Of a stretch of 14,555 nt of DNA, positions 1 to 8,020 are shown in pieces. The translations under genes and the position numbers were made by a program. The stretch's first letter is position 1. Each line of letters begins with the position of its first letter. A model generated the notes under the pieces. That model was not told the origin of the DNA, ran no database searches, and saw only the letters and a list, made by a program, of their open reading frames with translations. This stretch comes from Cyclobacteriaceae bacterium. GTDB lineage: Bacteria; Bacteroidota; Bacteroidia; Cytophagales; Cyclobacteriaceae. The DNA lies in contig WGED01000723.1 in NCBI GenBank assembly GCA_015492915.1, positions 1-14,555 of the forward strand, written 5' to 3'.

Positions 1-80
1 GGAAATTCATCAAGTGACCGTCAATTCCGTGTTTATCAGCGCTTTGAGCGTTTCCTTTATTATTTCCCGAATTATTCGGG

Positions 81-3000
81 TTAAAACCCTTCGTCATCCT
101 CTTCTTCCTCTTTTTTCTTTGTTTCTGTAGGTTCGAGTAAATCTTTTTCCGATACGGGTGGTTTTGCAGGATTTATTAAGTCCTTTTCGGTTACAGGTGT
201 GTCGGCCGGTTTTGTCTGGTCATCTTGTTGGGGTTCAAGCGGATTTGTTTGTTCCTCCTCATCGGGTTCGGCCCAATCCCATTCATCCCCTACAGGAGCA
301 TTATCCTCAATTTCAAACCCGATCGAATCATTGATGCCGGTATTGTCCTCAGGTATTTCAAGGATTTCCTGTTCGGGCAATGCTTCAGCCGGCAGATTGA
401 GTTCATAGGGTTCTTCGATGCCGAGATAATCTTTCCGGAAACGGTCCACAAATTTCAGAACATCCGGCAGATCACTGTCAACAAAAACATACTCTCCAAA
501 GCCCGCCTTATTCACATTACTTTTCGACGCTATGATATCGACAAAATTATCATTTGAAGAAAACAGCATAAGTCTGTTATCCTCAAACCCGAAATAGTAC
601 CAGCAATCAGGTGCCGCCTGGAGAAATATATTCATCACAGTACCCTTTTCGGATGTGCGTTTCAATTCGATAAATCCGTCAATGGAAGCATTCAGATCGG
701 CCCGCAGGACGTTGGAAAGTCCTAACTTACCCGAACTGTACCATGCTTTGTGCTCCGGAGACCATTTCATGAGCACCTTAGAAAACACCAGGCTTCCGAT
801 CATTTTCGGAGTGAAGGATGCTATCGGCACATATTCTTCCTGGTTGCGCTTATCGTATTCGATGGTTGCCCGCTCGCCAATGATTTCAGATACTTTATAG
901 AGGAAAGCGTCAGGATCATTTTCTGCTTCCGGAAATCCGAAATTTTCGATTACTTCAAACATATCTGAGGCCATGGACATCAAGGCCTGATCAGGTATCT
1001 TAAAGTCGTACTTGAATAAAGTGTTGACCGTAAATGTACCATCATTGGCATTGCCACTGCCAAACCCTGAGGCTGTCAGACGGACTTCCTCCGAAGACTC
1101 CACAAAATTGAGAGGACCCTCAAACTCAATATCTCCGGTATTGTCATTATAACCGAAAACCCTGCCGCTGAATTTATGGCCATTCGTCTTGGCGGTATCT
1201 TCGATCATAAACATTTTCTTCTGCCTGTTGTAATGCAAAATACCGGAAGGTGTAAAGAAATCCTCATCCGTATCAAGTCTTTTCTCTTCTGCGAAGGTAA
1301 CATAAAGGTCGTTATTCATACTGCCGTAGTGGATTCCGGCATTGAGGAGGCTTCCATCTTCTGTTACGGCGTTATTAAAATCGAACATTACATCCTGGGT
1401 CTGGTCATCTTCGCTGCTGTACTTGATCCAGGTATTATAGTCTCTGTTTGAGTTAAGGGCGAATTTGACATAACCGTCAAGCTTAAGCGCTTTGCTGCGG
1501 GCATACATCGTCACATCTCCTTTGTAATACATGCCGTCCGATATAATCAGCCTGTCGTCTTCTGAAATCACACCATTTGACACAGTCTGAAGGGGAGCAT
1601 CCTTTTTTGACGGATCTCTCCATAATTCAAATTTTCCTAATTTGATTTTAAAAGTATCTTTCAGCGCATTGACAAACTGGTATGTTGCATGGCCGGAGAA
1701 ACTCTTTCTCGAGTGGATCTGTATGGTACCATCCACAAGGTGATGATAACCGTATAGCGTATCGATGACAATGGTTGTATTATGGAGTTCCCCGATCTGA
1801 GCATTCTCAAGAATGAGCACCTCGTTATTCTCCGGTGTGATCATGGCATCCGCTACAATAATGTATGGAATACCCATCACTTTCAGCTCACTAGTCTCAA
1901 GGTCATACACAGCCGCTTCAGCATTAAAAGCCAGCGAATCGAGCTCTTCACGTGTAGCATAAAAATAGGAATTTTCAATAGGCACATCGGGAGGCTTGGT
2001 CATGTACACTTTATTTTCCTGCAGGTTCCATTGCGCCTTGGATATTGAGGTTTTGATCTGTGCATACGGGAAATCGATGGCTGCCATTCCCTCGATCTCA
2101 GGGCTTATATTGGCAATGTCTTTTGCAAAATCAAATTCCAGCCTGATGTCATCACCGGTCAGCAACGGCTTCTCCGGATTATCGGAGGCGAGGGTAAACG
2201 ATGAATTTTTGGCAATTAACTGATATTGTGTAAAGGTGAAGTCTTCCGATTGTGATTCAAATCCTCTCGTCGTCATGGTCCCGCCTCCTTTTACTCCTGT
2301 TGTCGTTACATCGAGGTATCCGTTGAGTGTGGCCGTGTTGTCGTACAGCATAAAACTATCGAGTTGGTTCCTGATGTACATATGATCTTCACCGGGCAAC
2401 CACTTCATGGTAAAACTATCCGTAGAAATGTCAGGATAAGAAACGCTATTTAACTCACCTTCTTCCAGCTTAAAGTCTGTTCCCTCAGCTACGACCGAAT
2501 CAAGGTAGAAGGTATAGTTTTCCGAATGGAAGGAACTGGCGAGGAATTCTATCTTGCCGTTACCTGTCAGGCCGTTTTTATCCATCTTGATTTTATTGTA
2601 TAATCTTCCCGGGCCGCCGTACAATTCAAATCCCTCCTGTGGTACGGTATGCTCAAAGCCCAGTGAATAATCAGGCATAATCTTCAGCTTCTCTTTAAAT
2701 TCGGGAAATATCCCTCCTGAAACGAAGGTGCCCTCAAACCCGATGGTCGCCGGGTCGCTGCTGCTCAGGCTGTCGATGCCAAAGGGCGGCACAACAAAAT
2801 ATATCGATTTATCATAGGATCCGCCAAGTGTCTCATCCGTATCGAAATAGACGATGGCTCCGCGGTCTGCGTCGAAGATAGGATACTGCGGATAGATCTT
2901 ACGACCCGATTTGTTCTCCGGCTTGTTGATATATAAGGTGCCGCTGGTACTGGTTGTTGCTGACAGATCCGGCATTTTATCATTTTCGAGCTCGAGCGAA

Positions 3001-5183
3001 ACCAGCTTGTTGTCAATCCTTTTTTTCTGATACTGGCTTTCCCCGTCAACATAAAAGCGTACAGAGTCAATGTTCAACAAGTCAACCAAAAAGCTGTCGT
3101 AGCGGAAGGTGAAATTCCGGCCTACAAATTCAAAATTGCCGGCAAACAGCTGACCATCAAATTTGAAGTCCCTGTTTTTCAACAGATTAATCTCATTGTT
3201 CCGCGGGTAGATATACACATCGAGTATTTCACTGATAAAAAATTTATCGATCCCTCTTACGGTGAGCTCATTACTGTCGAAATGAAGCGTGGCATTGGGC
3301 TTGTGCGTGGAAAGAGACGGGATCATGAGATCGTCGTAATCTTTTCTGTTATTCTTTGAACGCACATAGTGTATTGCCTTGTCTTTCAAATATATTCTTC
3401 CGCTTATATTGTCATATTCAATAAAATCGAGAAACATCAGTTGCTGCATCGCCCCTCTCACCGCTTTCTCGTTCAGCTTTAAATCCTGAATGATGTTCGA
3501 TACATACATCTCACGGCTTTTGATCTTGGAACCATAGCTGTAAACCACCATGAGCGGGTTGAAATTATAGACACCGGTCAGCTCTTTGATCTCCTTGAAA
3601 TCGTAGTAATTTGTAGATTTAAAATAAGCAGGCAGCAGGCTTTTTGCATTGAGAATGGAGATATTGAGGCTGTCGCTGTTCATATCCCAGCGGATCATGT
3701 CGGCGTCAATGGTCATTTTATAATAAGTCGCATCAAATGGCCTCAGGTTGTAGCCGTTTTTATCTTTGATGGCCACAAACTCCTTGCTATTGGTATAATA
3801 TCTGAACTTCACCGAAGGATGAGTAATGGAATCTCTCCCCTGGTAAATTGTCATTTTTGAGTGATAGGCTGTGATAGTCGAATCGGCAAAATCGAAAAGC
3901 TTTGATCTTATCTTAAACTTCGGTCCTTCGGGACTGCGGTATTCAAGCTTTGAATCCCTGCCATAGGCCGAAGCGGCAAACAGCTTACCACCTTCCATCA
4001 TGATGCCTCCCGTAAACTGCAGGTTCTCATCACCGAGGTCTCTTAAAATGATATTATTTTCATAGGAAATAAATTTCGGGTACCTGGCATCAGCCACACT
4101 GTCGTGCCGCACACTCTTAAACTCAAAATACCCGCTCGCTTCTCCTTCTATCTTTCCCCGGTAAGTGAGTTTTGCATTGGAGGCCTCGAGGTAAGGGCTT
4201 CGCGTATTGAAGCTGTATTTGTCAAGTGTCGCAAAAACTGTTTCCGGATCCAGGCCGGCTGAGCTCCAGTCAATTTTACCCCCATCGCCGAGAAACACAT
4301 ATTTGTCGAGCAAAAAAGCTCCTGAAGTCTGTCCGATGATCACCGAGTCGTAAGGCGTCACAATCACGAGGTCTGCCTTTACAAAAGAAATAAGGGCTCC
4401 TTCTCTGGCCGGCAAATCATTTTGGAGAGAACTTTGATCAAAGCTCAAAGCGATATTGCTCTGGTCTTCAGTATCTGTTTCGGTAGTTGCCCAGTCATCA
4501 GCCTGGTCTTCACCAGTACCCCAGCCTTCTTCTGTGTTTTCCTCGCCCCAGGTATCATCAGGATTACCCCAGCCGTCATCCACCTCGTCACCCCAGCCGT
4601 CTTCTGTTTCTTCACCCCATGTGTCTTCTTCCGGCTCTTCCTCCCTGGTTTGCGCTAATTTTTCCTCCAAAGTCGGTTCGGCAATTTCTTCGGCATACTC
4701 AAAATCATAATCCCCATTGAGCACATACAAACGATTGAAGCGGGAATAATGCAACATCTCTTTTTCAAAAAATATGCGGAGATTGATCAGTTCCCTTGAA
4801 AAATTTCTCGGTTTGTTGCGTTTGAAGGAAGCATCGAGCATATCCAGCATGTTGTCGAGCTTGTTGCCTGACAACCCCTTTAGGTTGACACCTGCAGTGA
4901 GCGCTCCGAAAAAATCACGCAGATATGGGATATGAGGCATTTTTCGTTCCTGGATACTGATGGCAAGGGCCATGATCTTCTGTTGCTGGCCGGTACTGAA
5001 GGAAGAGGGCCACAACGCATTAAATTCCTGCCCTATACTGTCGGCCTCGGCATTTTTGGTGCGTTCTAGGAGTGTTGCCACCTGCATGCCGAATGAATCA
5101 ACAGAATCATTGAGCACCACATATTGGCCCACTGCTGCCTGAAACAGGAAAATGAAGAATATGAAAAAAAGGCCTTTTTTCAT
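81..5183 (-). CDS. Very large secreted beta-rich protein of unknown function (1700 aa)
   Basis: I do not recognise a family. I chose the ATG at 5183 because the protein then opens with a signal peptide: MKKG, a hydrophobic core of about 15 residues, and a likely cleavage near AAVGQ. A longer reading from 5225 would bury it. There is no lipobox Cys, so it is probably periplasmic or exported. Residues 20-165 look helical. Residues 181-245 form an acidic linker with six Trp (189-231), mostly in D/E-x-WG units. Residues 250-1600 are rich in short alternating beta patterns, with a recurring unit (about 868-910 and 958-1005) of the form G-L/V-x-G-x-G followed by S-x-x-F-x-F. The last 80 residues are acidic and Pro-rich, with two near-copies of P-V-S/T-E-K-D-L, and end in a charged tail. 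It is the last gene after prmA in a minus-strand run. An OstA/AsmA-like envelope scaffold is conceivable on architecture alone, but nothing proves it. Confidence 0.85.
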   Translation of the reverse strand: MKKGLFFIFFIFLFQAAVGQYVVLNDSVDSFGMQVATLLERTKNAEADSIGQEFNALWPSSFSTGQQQKIMALAISIQERKMPHIPYLRDFFGALTAGVNLKGLSGNKLDNMLDMLDASFKRNKPRNFSRELINLRIFFEKEMLHYSRFNRLYVLNGDYDFEYAEEIAEPTLEEKLAQTREEEPEEDTWGEETEDGWGDEVDDGWGNPDDTWGEENTEEGWGTGEDQADDWATTETDTEDQSNIALSFDQSSLQNDLPAREGALISFVKADLVIVTPYDSVIIGQTSGAFLLDKYVFLGDGGKIDWSSAGLDPETVFATLDKYSFNTRSPYLEASNAKLTYRGKIEGEASGYFEFKSVRHDSVADARYPKFISYENNIILRDLGDENLQFTGGIMMEGGKLFAASAYGRDSKLEYRSPEGPKFKIRSKLFDFADSTITAYHSKMTIYQGRDSITHPSVKFRYYTNSKEFVAIKDKNGYNLRPFDATYYKMTIDADMIRWDMNSDSLNISILNAKSLLPAYFKSTNYYDFKEIKELTGVYNFNPLMVVYSYGSKIKSREMYVSNIIQDLKLNEKAVRGAMQQLMFLDFIEYDNISGRIYLKDKAIHYVRSKNNRKDYDDLMIPSLSTHKPNATLHFDSNELTVRGIDKFFISEILDVYIYPRNNEINLLKNRDFKFDGQLFAGNFEFVGRNFTFRYDSFLVDLLNIDSVRFYVDGESQYQKKRIDNKLVSLELENDKMPDLSATTSTSGTLYINKPENKSGRKIYPQYPIFDADRGAIVYFDTDETLGGSYDKSIYFVVPPFGIDSLSSSDPATIGFEGTFVSGGIFPEFKEKLKIMPDYSLGFEHTVPQEGFELYGGPGRLYNKIKMDKNGLTGNGKIEFLASSFHSENYTFYLDSVVAEGTDFKLEEGELNSVSYPDISTDSFTMKWLPGEDHMYIRNQLDSFMLYDNTATLNGYLDVTTTGVKGGGTMTTRGFESQSEDFTFTQYQLIAKNSSFTLASDNPEKPLLTGDDIRLEFDFAKDIANISPEIEGMAAIDFPYAQIKTSISKAQWNLQENKVYMTKPPDVPIENSYFYATREELDSLAFNAEAAVYDLETSELKVMGIPYIIVADAMITPENNEVLILENAQIGELHNTTIVIDTLYGYHHLVDGTIQIHSRKSFSGHATYQFVNALKDTFKIKLGKFELWRDPSKKDAPLQTVSNGVISEDDRLIISDGMYYKGDVTMYARSKALKLDGYVKFALNSNRDYNTWIKYSSEDDQTQDVMFDFNNAVTEDGSLLNAGIHYGSMNNDLYVTFAEEKRLDTDEDFFTPSGILHYNRQKKMFMIEDTAKTNGHKFSGRVFGYNDNTGDIEFEGPLNFVESSEEVRLTASGFGSGNANDGTFTVNTLFKYDFKIPDQALMSMASDMFEVIENFGFPEAENDPDAFLYKVSEIIGERATIEYDKRNQEEYVPIASFTPKMIGSLVFSKVLMKWSPEHKAWYSSGKLGLSNVLRADLNASIDGFIELKRTSEKGTVMNIFLQAAPDCWYYFGFEDNRLMLFSSNDNFVDIIASKSNVNKAGFGEYVFVDSDLPDVLKFVDRFRKDYLGIEEPYELNLPAEALPEQEILEIPEDNTGINDSIGFEIEDNAPVGDEWDWAEPDEEEQTNPLEPQQDDQTKPADTPVTEKDLINPAKPPVSEKDLLEPTETKKKEEEEDDEGF
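4464..4640 (-). repeat. Tandem acidic Trp-Gly repeats inside the large secreted protein
   Basis: On the plus strand, the string CCCCA (complement of the TGG-GG Trp-Gly codons) recurs near 4519, 4546, 4567, 4591 and 4615. The spacings are 27, 21, 24 and 24 bases, i.e. 9, 7, 8 and 8 codons. The encoded units are of the type D-T/G-W-G-E/D-E. The spacing varies by whole codons, so the repeat keeps frame and could expand or contract without breaking the gene. The role of the units is unknown; an acidic, aromatic linker could bind a partner or cations. Confidence 0.75.
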
Positions 5184-5322
5184 TAATAGAATGTACAATA
5201 CACCGGTTCTTACAAAGGTCGTCAATATAGCGATTATTGCATAACCGCCTGATTACAGATTTGTATAAATATCAACCGTATAAGTTTTTAGCAATAATAA
5301 CGCAAAAAGCAAAAGGCAATTA
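5184..5322 (-). other. AT-rich gap between prmA and the large secreted-protein gene
   Basis: This 139-base gap holds no convincing terminator behind prmA, so read-through from the tpiA operon into the large gene is possible. A TATTATTG box (5299 to 5292, minus) matches the -7-like boxes proposed for the cupin gene and the sulfite operon. However, its upstream ATTG lies only 17 bases away rather than 20, so an internal promoter here is only a weak candidate. Confidence 0.3.
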
Positions 5323-6153
5323 TCAATCTGCCCGTGCCAATTTCATCATAGCCCATTGATCCAGCGTGTTTACCCCCACAACCTTTAATTGATGCTTGAG
5401 GGCTTTTTGTTGCAGATCCGTAACATCATGCTCATAAAAACCACTCAAAATGAGGATTCCATGAGAATCGAGCAATTTTTTATAATACGGGAGTTCGGCA
5501 AGCAATATGTTCTTGTTGATATTGGCAAGGATGATATCAAAGTTGTGCGATAATGTAAGATTAGCGATCTCTCCTTGTAAAATGGTAATATTTTCAAGGT
5601 TGTTCAGCGAAAAATTTTCCCTGCTGTTTTCGATGCACCAGTCATCGATATCGGTGGCGGTAATGCTCCCGGCACCCAGTTTATATGCCATAACAGACAG
5701 AATACCCGTGCCTGTGCCGACATCGAGCACGCGTTTATTTTTGTGTTCAATAGTCAATTGTTCGGAAATAACGAGTCTTGTAGTCTGATGGTGTCCCGTT
5801 CCGAATGACATTTTCGGGTTGATGATGATCTCATGTTCAAATTCAGGCGCCGGATCATGAAATGTGGCCCTGATCCGCACCCTGTCATCAATGATCACAG
5901 GCTCGAAATTCTCTTCCCACAACCTGTTCCAATTAGTATTTTTAATTTCTTCTATCTTATAATTTTCAGCAAGCTCATGCCTGTCCAGCACGGTTTTCAG
6001 TGCGTCCTCATCAAAGTCTTTATCACTGACAAAGGCTTCAAGCAAGAGGTCGTTTTCAAGAAAAGAATCAAATCCCGCCCCGGACAATTCTGCTATGAGC
6101 ACATCCCCGAGAGAAGGTGAACAGGGTATGGAAATTTTAAGGTATTTGTTCAT
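5323..6153 (-). CDS. prmA: Ribosomal protein L11 methyltransferase (PrmA)
   Basis: This SAM-dependent methyltransferase is expected to methylate ribosomal protein L11 in the cytoplasm. The 276-residue product has the family's signatures in order: MSFGTGHHQTT (115-125), the class I SAM-binding loop LDVGTGTGIL (143-152), an acidic end of the next strand in TATDID (165-170), and the ILANI motif (208-212). I took the ATG at 6153, which gives MNKYLKIS, instead of an ATG five codons upstream. The chosen start lies 2 bases after the stop of the preceding gene, and the family starts close to this strand. The gene sits third in the tpiA run, so co-transcription is likely. The length is usual for Bacteroidota PrmA, which is slightly shorter than the enterobacterial protein. 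The identification is firm; the substrate is inferred from the family. Confidence 0.95.
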   Translation of the reverse strand: MNKYLKISIPCSPSLGDVLIAELSGAGFDSFLENDLLLEAFVSDKDFDEDALKTVLDRHELAENYKIEEIKNTNWNRLWEENFEPVIIDDRVRIRATFHDPAPEFEHEIIINPKMSFGTGHHQTTRLVISEQLTIEHKNKRVLDVGTGTGILSVMAYKLGAGSITATDIDDWCIENSRENFSLNNLENITILQGEIANLTLSHNFDIILANINKNILLAELPYYKKLLDSHGILILSGFYEHDVTDLQQKALKHQLKVVGVNTLDQWAMMKLARAD

Positions 6154-6155
6154 GG

Positions 6156-6524
6156 TCAGTCGTTGCACCCGGCAAAGGATTCAGTATCGATGAAATATAC
6201 CGAGAAGTCGGCAAAAGCTTTCCTTGGTTCAAAGTAAACACTAAAATCGGCAAAAGCTTTTTTATCGGTGAAATACCAAAGCCCTTCCCTGTCGGCATAG
6301 ACCCGGGCCTCCACCTCATAGATTTTGACATCGGAAAAAGCTTCGGATTCTTCTTCGAATACCCGGAAGTCGGCAAAGGCGGCTTTTTCCTCAATATAAA
6401 CAGCCCCGAACAACTTGCAGAAATCCACTTGTGCGGAAGACCGGGATGAAGAAACAAAAAGAGTATTGGCCGCCGTCAACATCAGCAACGCTGGCACAAT
6501 ACTCCGTAAAATTTTCTTGTTCAT
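6156..6524 (-). CDS. Small exported DUF6150-like repeat protein
   Basis: The 122-residue protein begins with a basic, hydrophobic segment (MNKKILRSIVPALLML) that looks like a signal peptide cleaved near SSAQ. What follows is a set of about six degenerate repeats of 11-16 residues built on K/E-A-F-A/S-D-F-S-V-Y-F-E, ending in T-E-S-F-A-G-C. Two cysteines, in DFCK near the mature N terminus and in FAGC at the C terminus, could close the repeat domain with a disulfide. The last two full repeats are 39 bases apart and nearly identical in DNA (TCGGCAAAAGCTTT at 6208 and 6247). From memory this repeat style matches the Bacteroidota family DUF6150, whose function is unknown. It lies 6 bases after tpiA and 2 bases before prmA, so it belongs to that operon. 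The family name is recalled, not searched. Confidence 0.8.
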   Translation of the reverse strand: MNKKILRSIVPALLMLTAANTLFVSSSRSSAQVDFCKLFGAVYIEEKAAFADFRVFEEESEAFSDVKIYEVEARVYADREGLWYFTDKKAFADFSVYFEPRKAFADFSVYFIDTESFAGCND

Positions 6525-6530
6525 TAATTA

Positions 6531-7292
6531 TCAGAATGATTTCACTATATCAACGAAATCTCTCGACTTTAATGATGCGCCGCCTATTAAACCTCCGTCG
6601 ATGTCTTTTTGTGCAAATAGTTCTGCCGCATTCGACGGCTTGCAACTGCCGCCGTAAAGTATGCTGATGCCTTCTGCAACACCTTCCCCGTATTTGCCTG
6701 CGATATGCGCACGCAGCTTTTCGTGCATCTCCTGAGCCTGTTCCTTTGATGCCGTTTTACCCGTGCCGATGGCCCAGATGGGTTCGTAAGCTATGACAAG
6801 CTTGCCGAAATCATCCGCCGACAGGTGAAAGAGGCTCTCCGTAAGCTGATTTGTAACGAAATCAAAATGTTCGCCCTTTTCCCTGATTTCGAGCGATTCG
6901 CCACAGCAGAAGATAGGCGTGAGACCCGCCGCAAGGGCTGTATCCACTTTTTTCATCAAAAACTCATTGGTCTCGCCATAATATTCGCGACGCTCGCTGT
7001 GACCTATAATCACATATTGCACACCAACAGACTTGAGCATATCAACTGAAATCTCGCCGGTATAGGCGCCACTAGTATGGTCGTTGCAATTTTGGGCTCC
7101 GAGGTACAGCTTGTCGGTGCCTTCGATTATCTTTGATACGCTGCTCAAGTGGATAAACGGCGGACAAAGTACTACCTTCACGTCATCCATTACCTCGTCG
7201 GCCACCATATTTGAAATCTCTGATGCGAGACTGATCCCCTCATCCAGCGTATTGTTCATTTTCCAGTTTCCTGCTACTATTTTATCTCTCAT
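6531..7292 (-). CDS. tpiA: Triosephosphate isomerase
   Basis: Interconverts dihydroxyacetone phosphate and glyceraldehyde 3-phosphate in glycolysis and gluconeogenesis. The 253-residue length is normal. Catalytic residues are visible in their motifs: Asn9 and Lys11 in AGNWKMN, His98 in IIGHSERR, and Glu170 in AYEPIWAIGTG, which continues into the flexible loop 6. The phosphate-binding YGGSCKPSNA and GGLIGGASL follow; the Cys in YGGSCKP replaces the more common Val. It is the first gene of the minus-strand run tpiA, DUF6150-like, prmA, large secreted protein. Only about 20 bases separate the start from a terminator that closes the upstream cupin gene, so its promoter must lie in or overlap that terminator. 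Confidence 0.97.
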   Translation of the reverse strand: MRDKIVAGNWKMNNTLDEGISLASEISNMVADEVMDDVKVVLCPPFIHLSSVSKIIEGTDKLYLGAQNCNDHTSGAYTGEISVDMLKSVGVQYVIIGHSERREYYGETNEFLMKKVDTALAAGLTPIFCCGESLEIREKGEHFDFVTNQLTESLFHLSADDFGKLVIAYEPIWAIGTGKTASKEQAQEMHEKLRAHIAGKYGEGVAEGISILYGGSCKPSNAAELFAQKDIDGGLIGGASLKSRDFVDIVKSF

Positions 7293-7312
7293 TTTATCAG
7301 ATTTAAAGGGTT

Positions 7313-7345
7313 AAAAAAACAAGCCCAAAATTACGCATTTTGGGC
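7313..7345 (-). terminator. Intrinsic terminator after the cupin gene
   Basis: A perfect 9-bp stem (GCCCAAAAT with ATTTTGGGC, 7323-7331 and 7337-7345) with a 5-base loop is followed on the minus strand by TTGTTTTTTT. The U-rich side lies only on the minus strand, so it ends transcription coming from the cupin gene and faces the tpiA start. Confidence 0.85.
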
Positions 7346-7356
7346 ATAGGGGCATA
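7326..7356 (-). promoter_or_regulatory. Possible tpiA promoter overlapping the cupin terminator
   Basis: The minus strand reads TAATTTTG at 7333 to 7326, an exact match to the Bacteroidota TAnnTTTG -7 element, with only a poor upstream element (TATG, spacer 19). It would give a leader of about 28 bases for tpiA. The box lies inside the loop and 3' arm of the terminator hairpin, so the match may be a by-product of that hairpin. Confidence 0.3.
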
Positions 7357-7394
7357 CGATTATGGTTGATTATTGGTACGGGCTATGAAAAAAA

Positions 7395-7757
7395 TCATAT
7401 TTCTCGATGCACCGTATCGAGCGTAAAGGGCGGCAGGCAAACCGACCAGTAAATGGCGGGATAATCATAGGGATTGGAATATTGAACCCTCGCTCCTTTT
7501 TTCACAAGCAGACTTTGACCGGCTTCAAGTTCGATCTCCTCACCATCGACTTCAACAAGGATTTTCCCTTTATCCATGAGGGTAAATTCATCAAATTCAG
7601 GGATCTGATGCGACTCTTTCCATCGCGGTGGCACCTCCATGCGAGCAATGCTGCATTTGTCATATTTGTTGCTCACATTTCCGAAATGCTCTTCAATAAG
7701 CTTCAGATCTTCGGTTGGCACGATAAAAGGATCAGCTTCTTTAATGTAGTTCTTCAT
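7395..7757 (-). CDS. Small single-domain cupin protein
   Basis: The 120-residue product is one cupin barrel. Motif 1 is degenerate: around SHQIPEFDEF it keeps His50, Glu54 and Glu57 but lacks the usual HxH pair. Motif 2, GQSLLVKKGARVQYSNP, keeps its Gly, Gly and Asn landmarks but has Val where the metal-binding His normally stands. It therefore may bind metal differently or not at all. I took the ATG at 7757 and not an upstream ATG at 7787, because a good promoter box (7785-7792) covers the upstream one and the cupin homology begins at MKNYIKE. The gene is monocistronic: its own promoter is in front and a terminator follows. Substrate and role are unknown. Similar small cupins serve as sugar or amine-binding proteins or enzymes, and nothing here decides between them. 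Confidence 0.85.
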   Translation of the reverse strand: MKNYIKEADPFIVPTEDLKLIEEHFGNVSNKYDKCSIARMEVPPRWKESHQIPEFDEFTLMDKGKILVEVDGEEIELEAGQSLLVKKGARVQYSNPYDYPAIYWSVCLPPFTLDTVHREI

Positions 7758-7784
7758 ATCAGGTGTGGCTAAATTATGTTGTGG

Positions 7785-7816
7785 CAATAATAGCCATTTA
7801 GTTTTTCATTTTCAAT
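7785..7816 (-). promoter_or_regulatory. Candidate promoter of the cupin gene
   Basis: On the minus strand, ATTG (7816-7813), a 20-base spacer and TATTATTG (7792-7785) fit the Bacteroidota pattern TTTG-N19-21-TAnnTTTG with one mismatch in each box. Transcription would start near 7780, giving a leader of roughly 20 bases to the ATG at 7757. The sulfite operon promoter has the same -7 box and the same spacing. Confidence 0.55.
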
Positions 7817-7930
7817 TTGCTATGAATTTTCAGTGGTTTTATGAACGCCAGGATAGTTTAACTCAGAGTCACAGCATGGATTCTGAACGAGAAAAAGCGA
7901 CAGCAGACGCTTAGGGCAGGTATAATTCAC

Positions 7931-7962
7931 AAAAAAATCCCGACGGATACCACGCCGGGATT
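7931..7962 (-). terminator. Intrinsic terminator of the sulfite/siroheme operon
   Basis: On the minus strand, AATCCCGGCG and CGTCGGGATT (7953-7962 and 7936-7945) form a 10-position stem with one mismatch and a 7-base loop. The run of T that follows covers 7937 to 7931. It lies about 60 bases after the cysH stop. The remaining sequence from 7817 to 7930, upstream of the cupin promoter, shows no gene or structure that I can name. Confidence 0.85.
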
Positions 7963-8020
7963 AATTCATGAAGAGGAATTTGTGTAGTCGGATTATGAAA
8001 TTTTGTTGATTTTTACGTTA

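Noticed and set aside
66..80. CCCGAA-TTA-TTCGGG hairpin just after the stop of the large gene
   Set aside because: The 6-bp stem is not followed by a T-run on either strand, so I do not call a terminator. It may still be a weak one.
1..84. Plus-strand frame open from the edge to TAA at 82-84 (reads like the end of a convergent gene)
   Set aside because: Three frames on each side stay open over so short a stretch, and nothing supports coding.
2765..3070. 101-codon minus-strand frame inside the large secreted-protein gene
   Set aside because: It is a shifted frame of the same strand without a signal, motif or start context, inside a continuous long frame.
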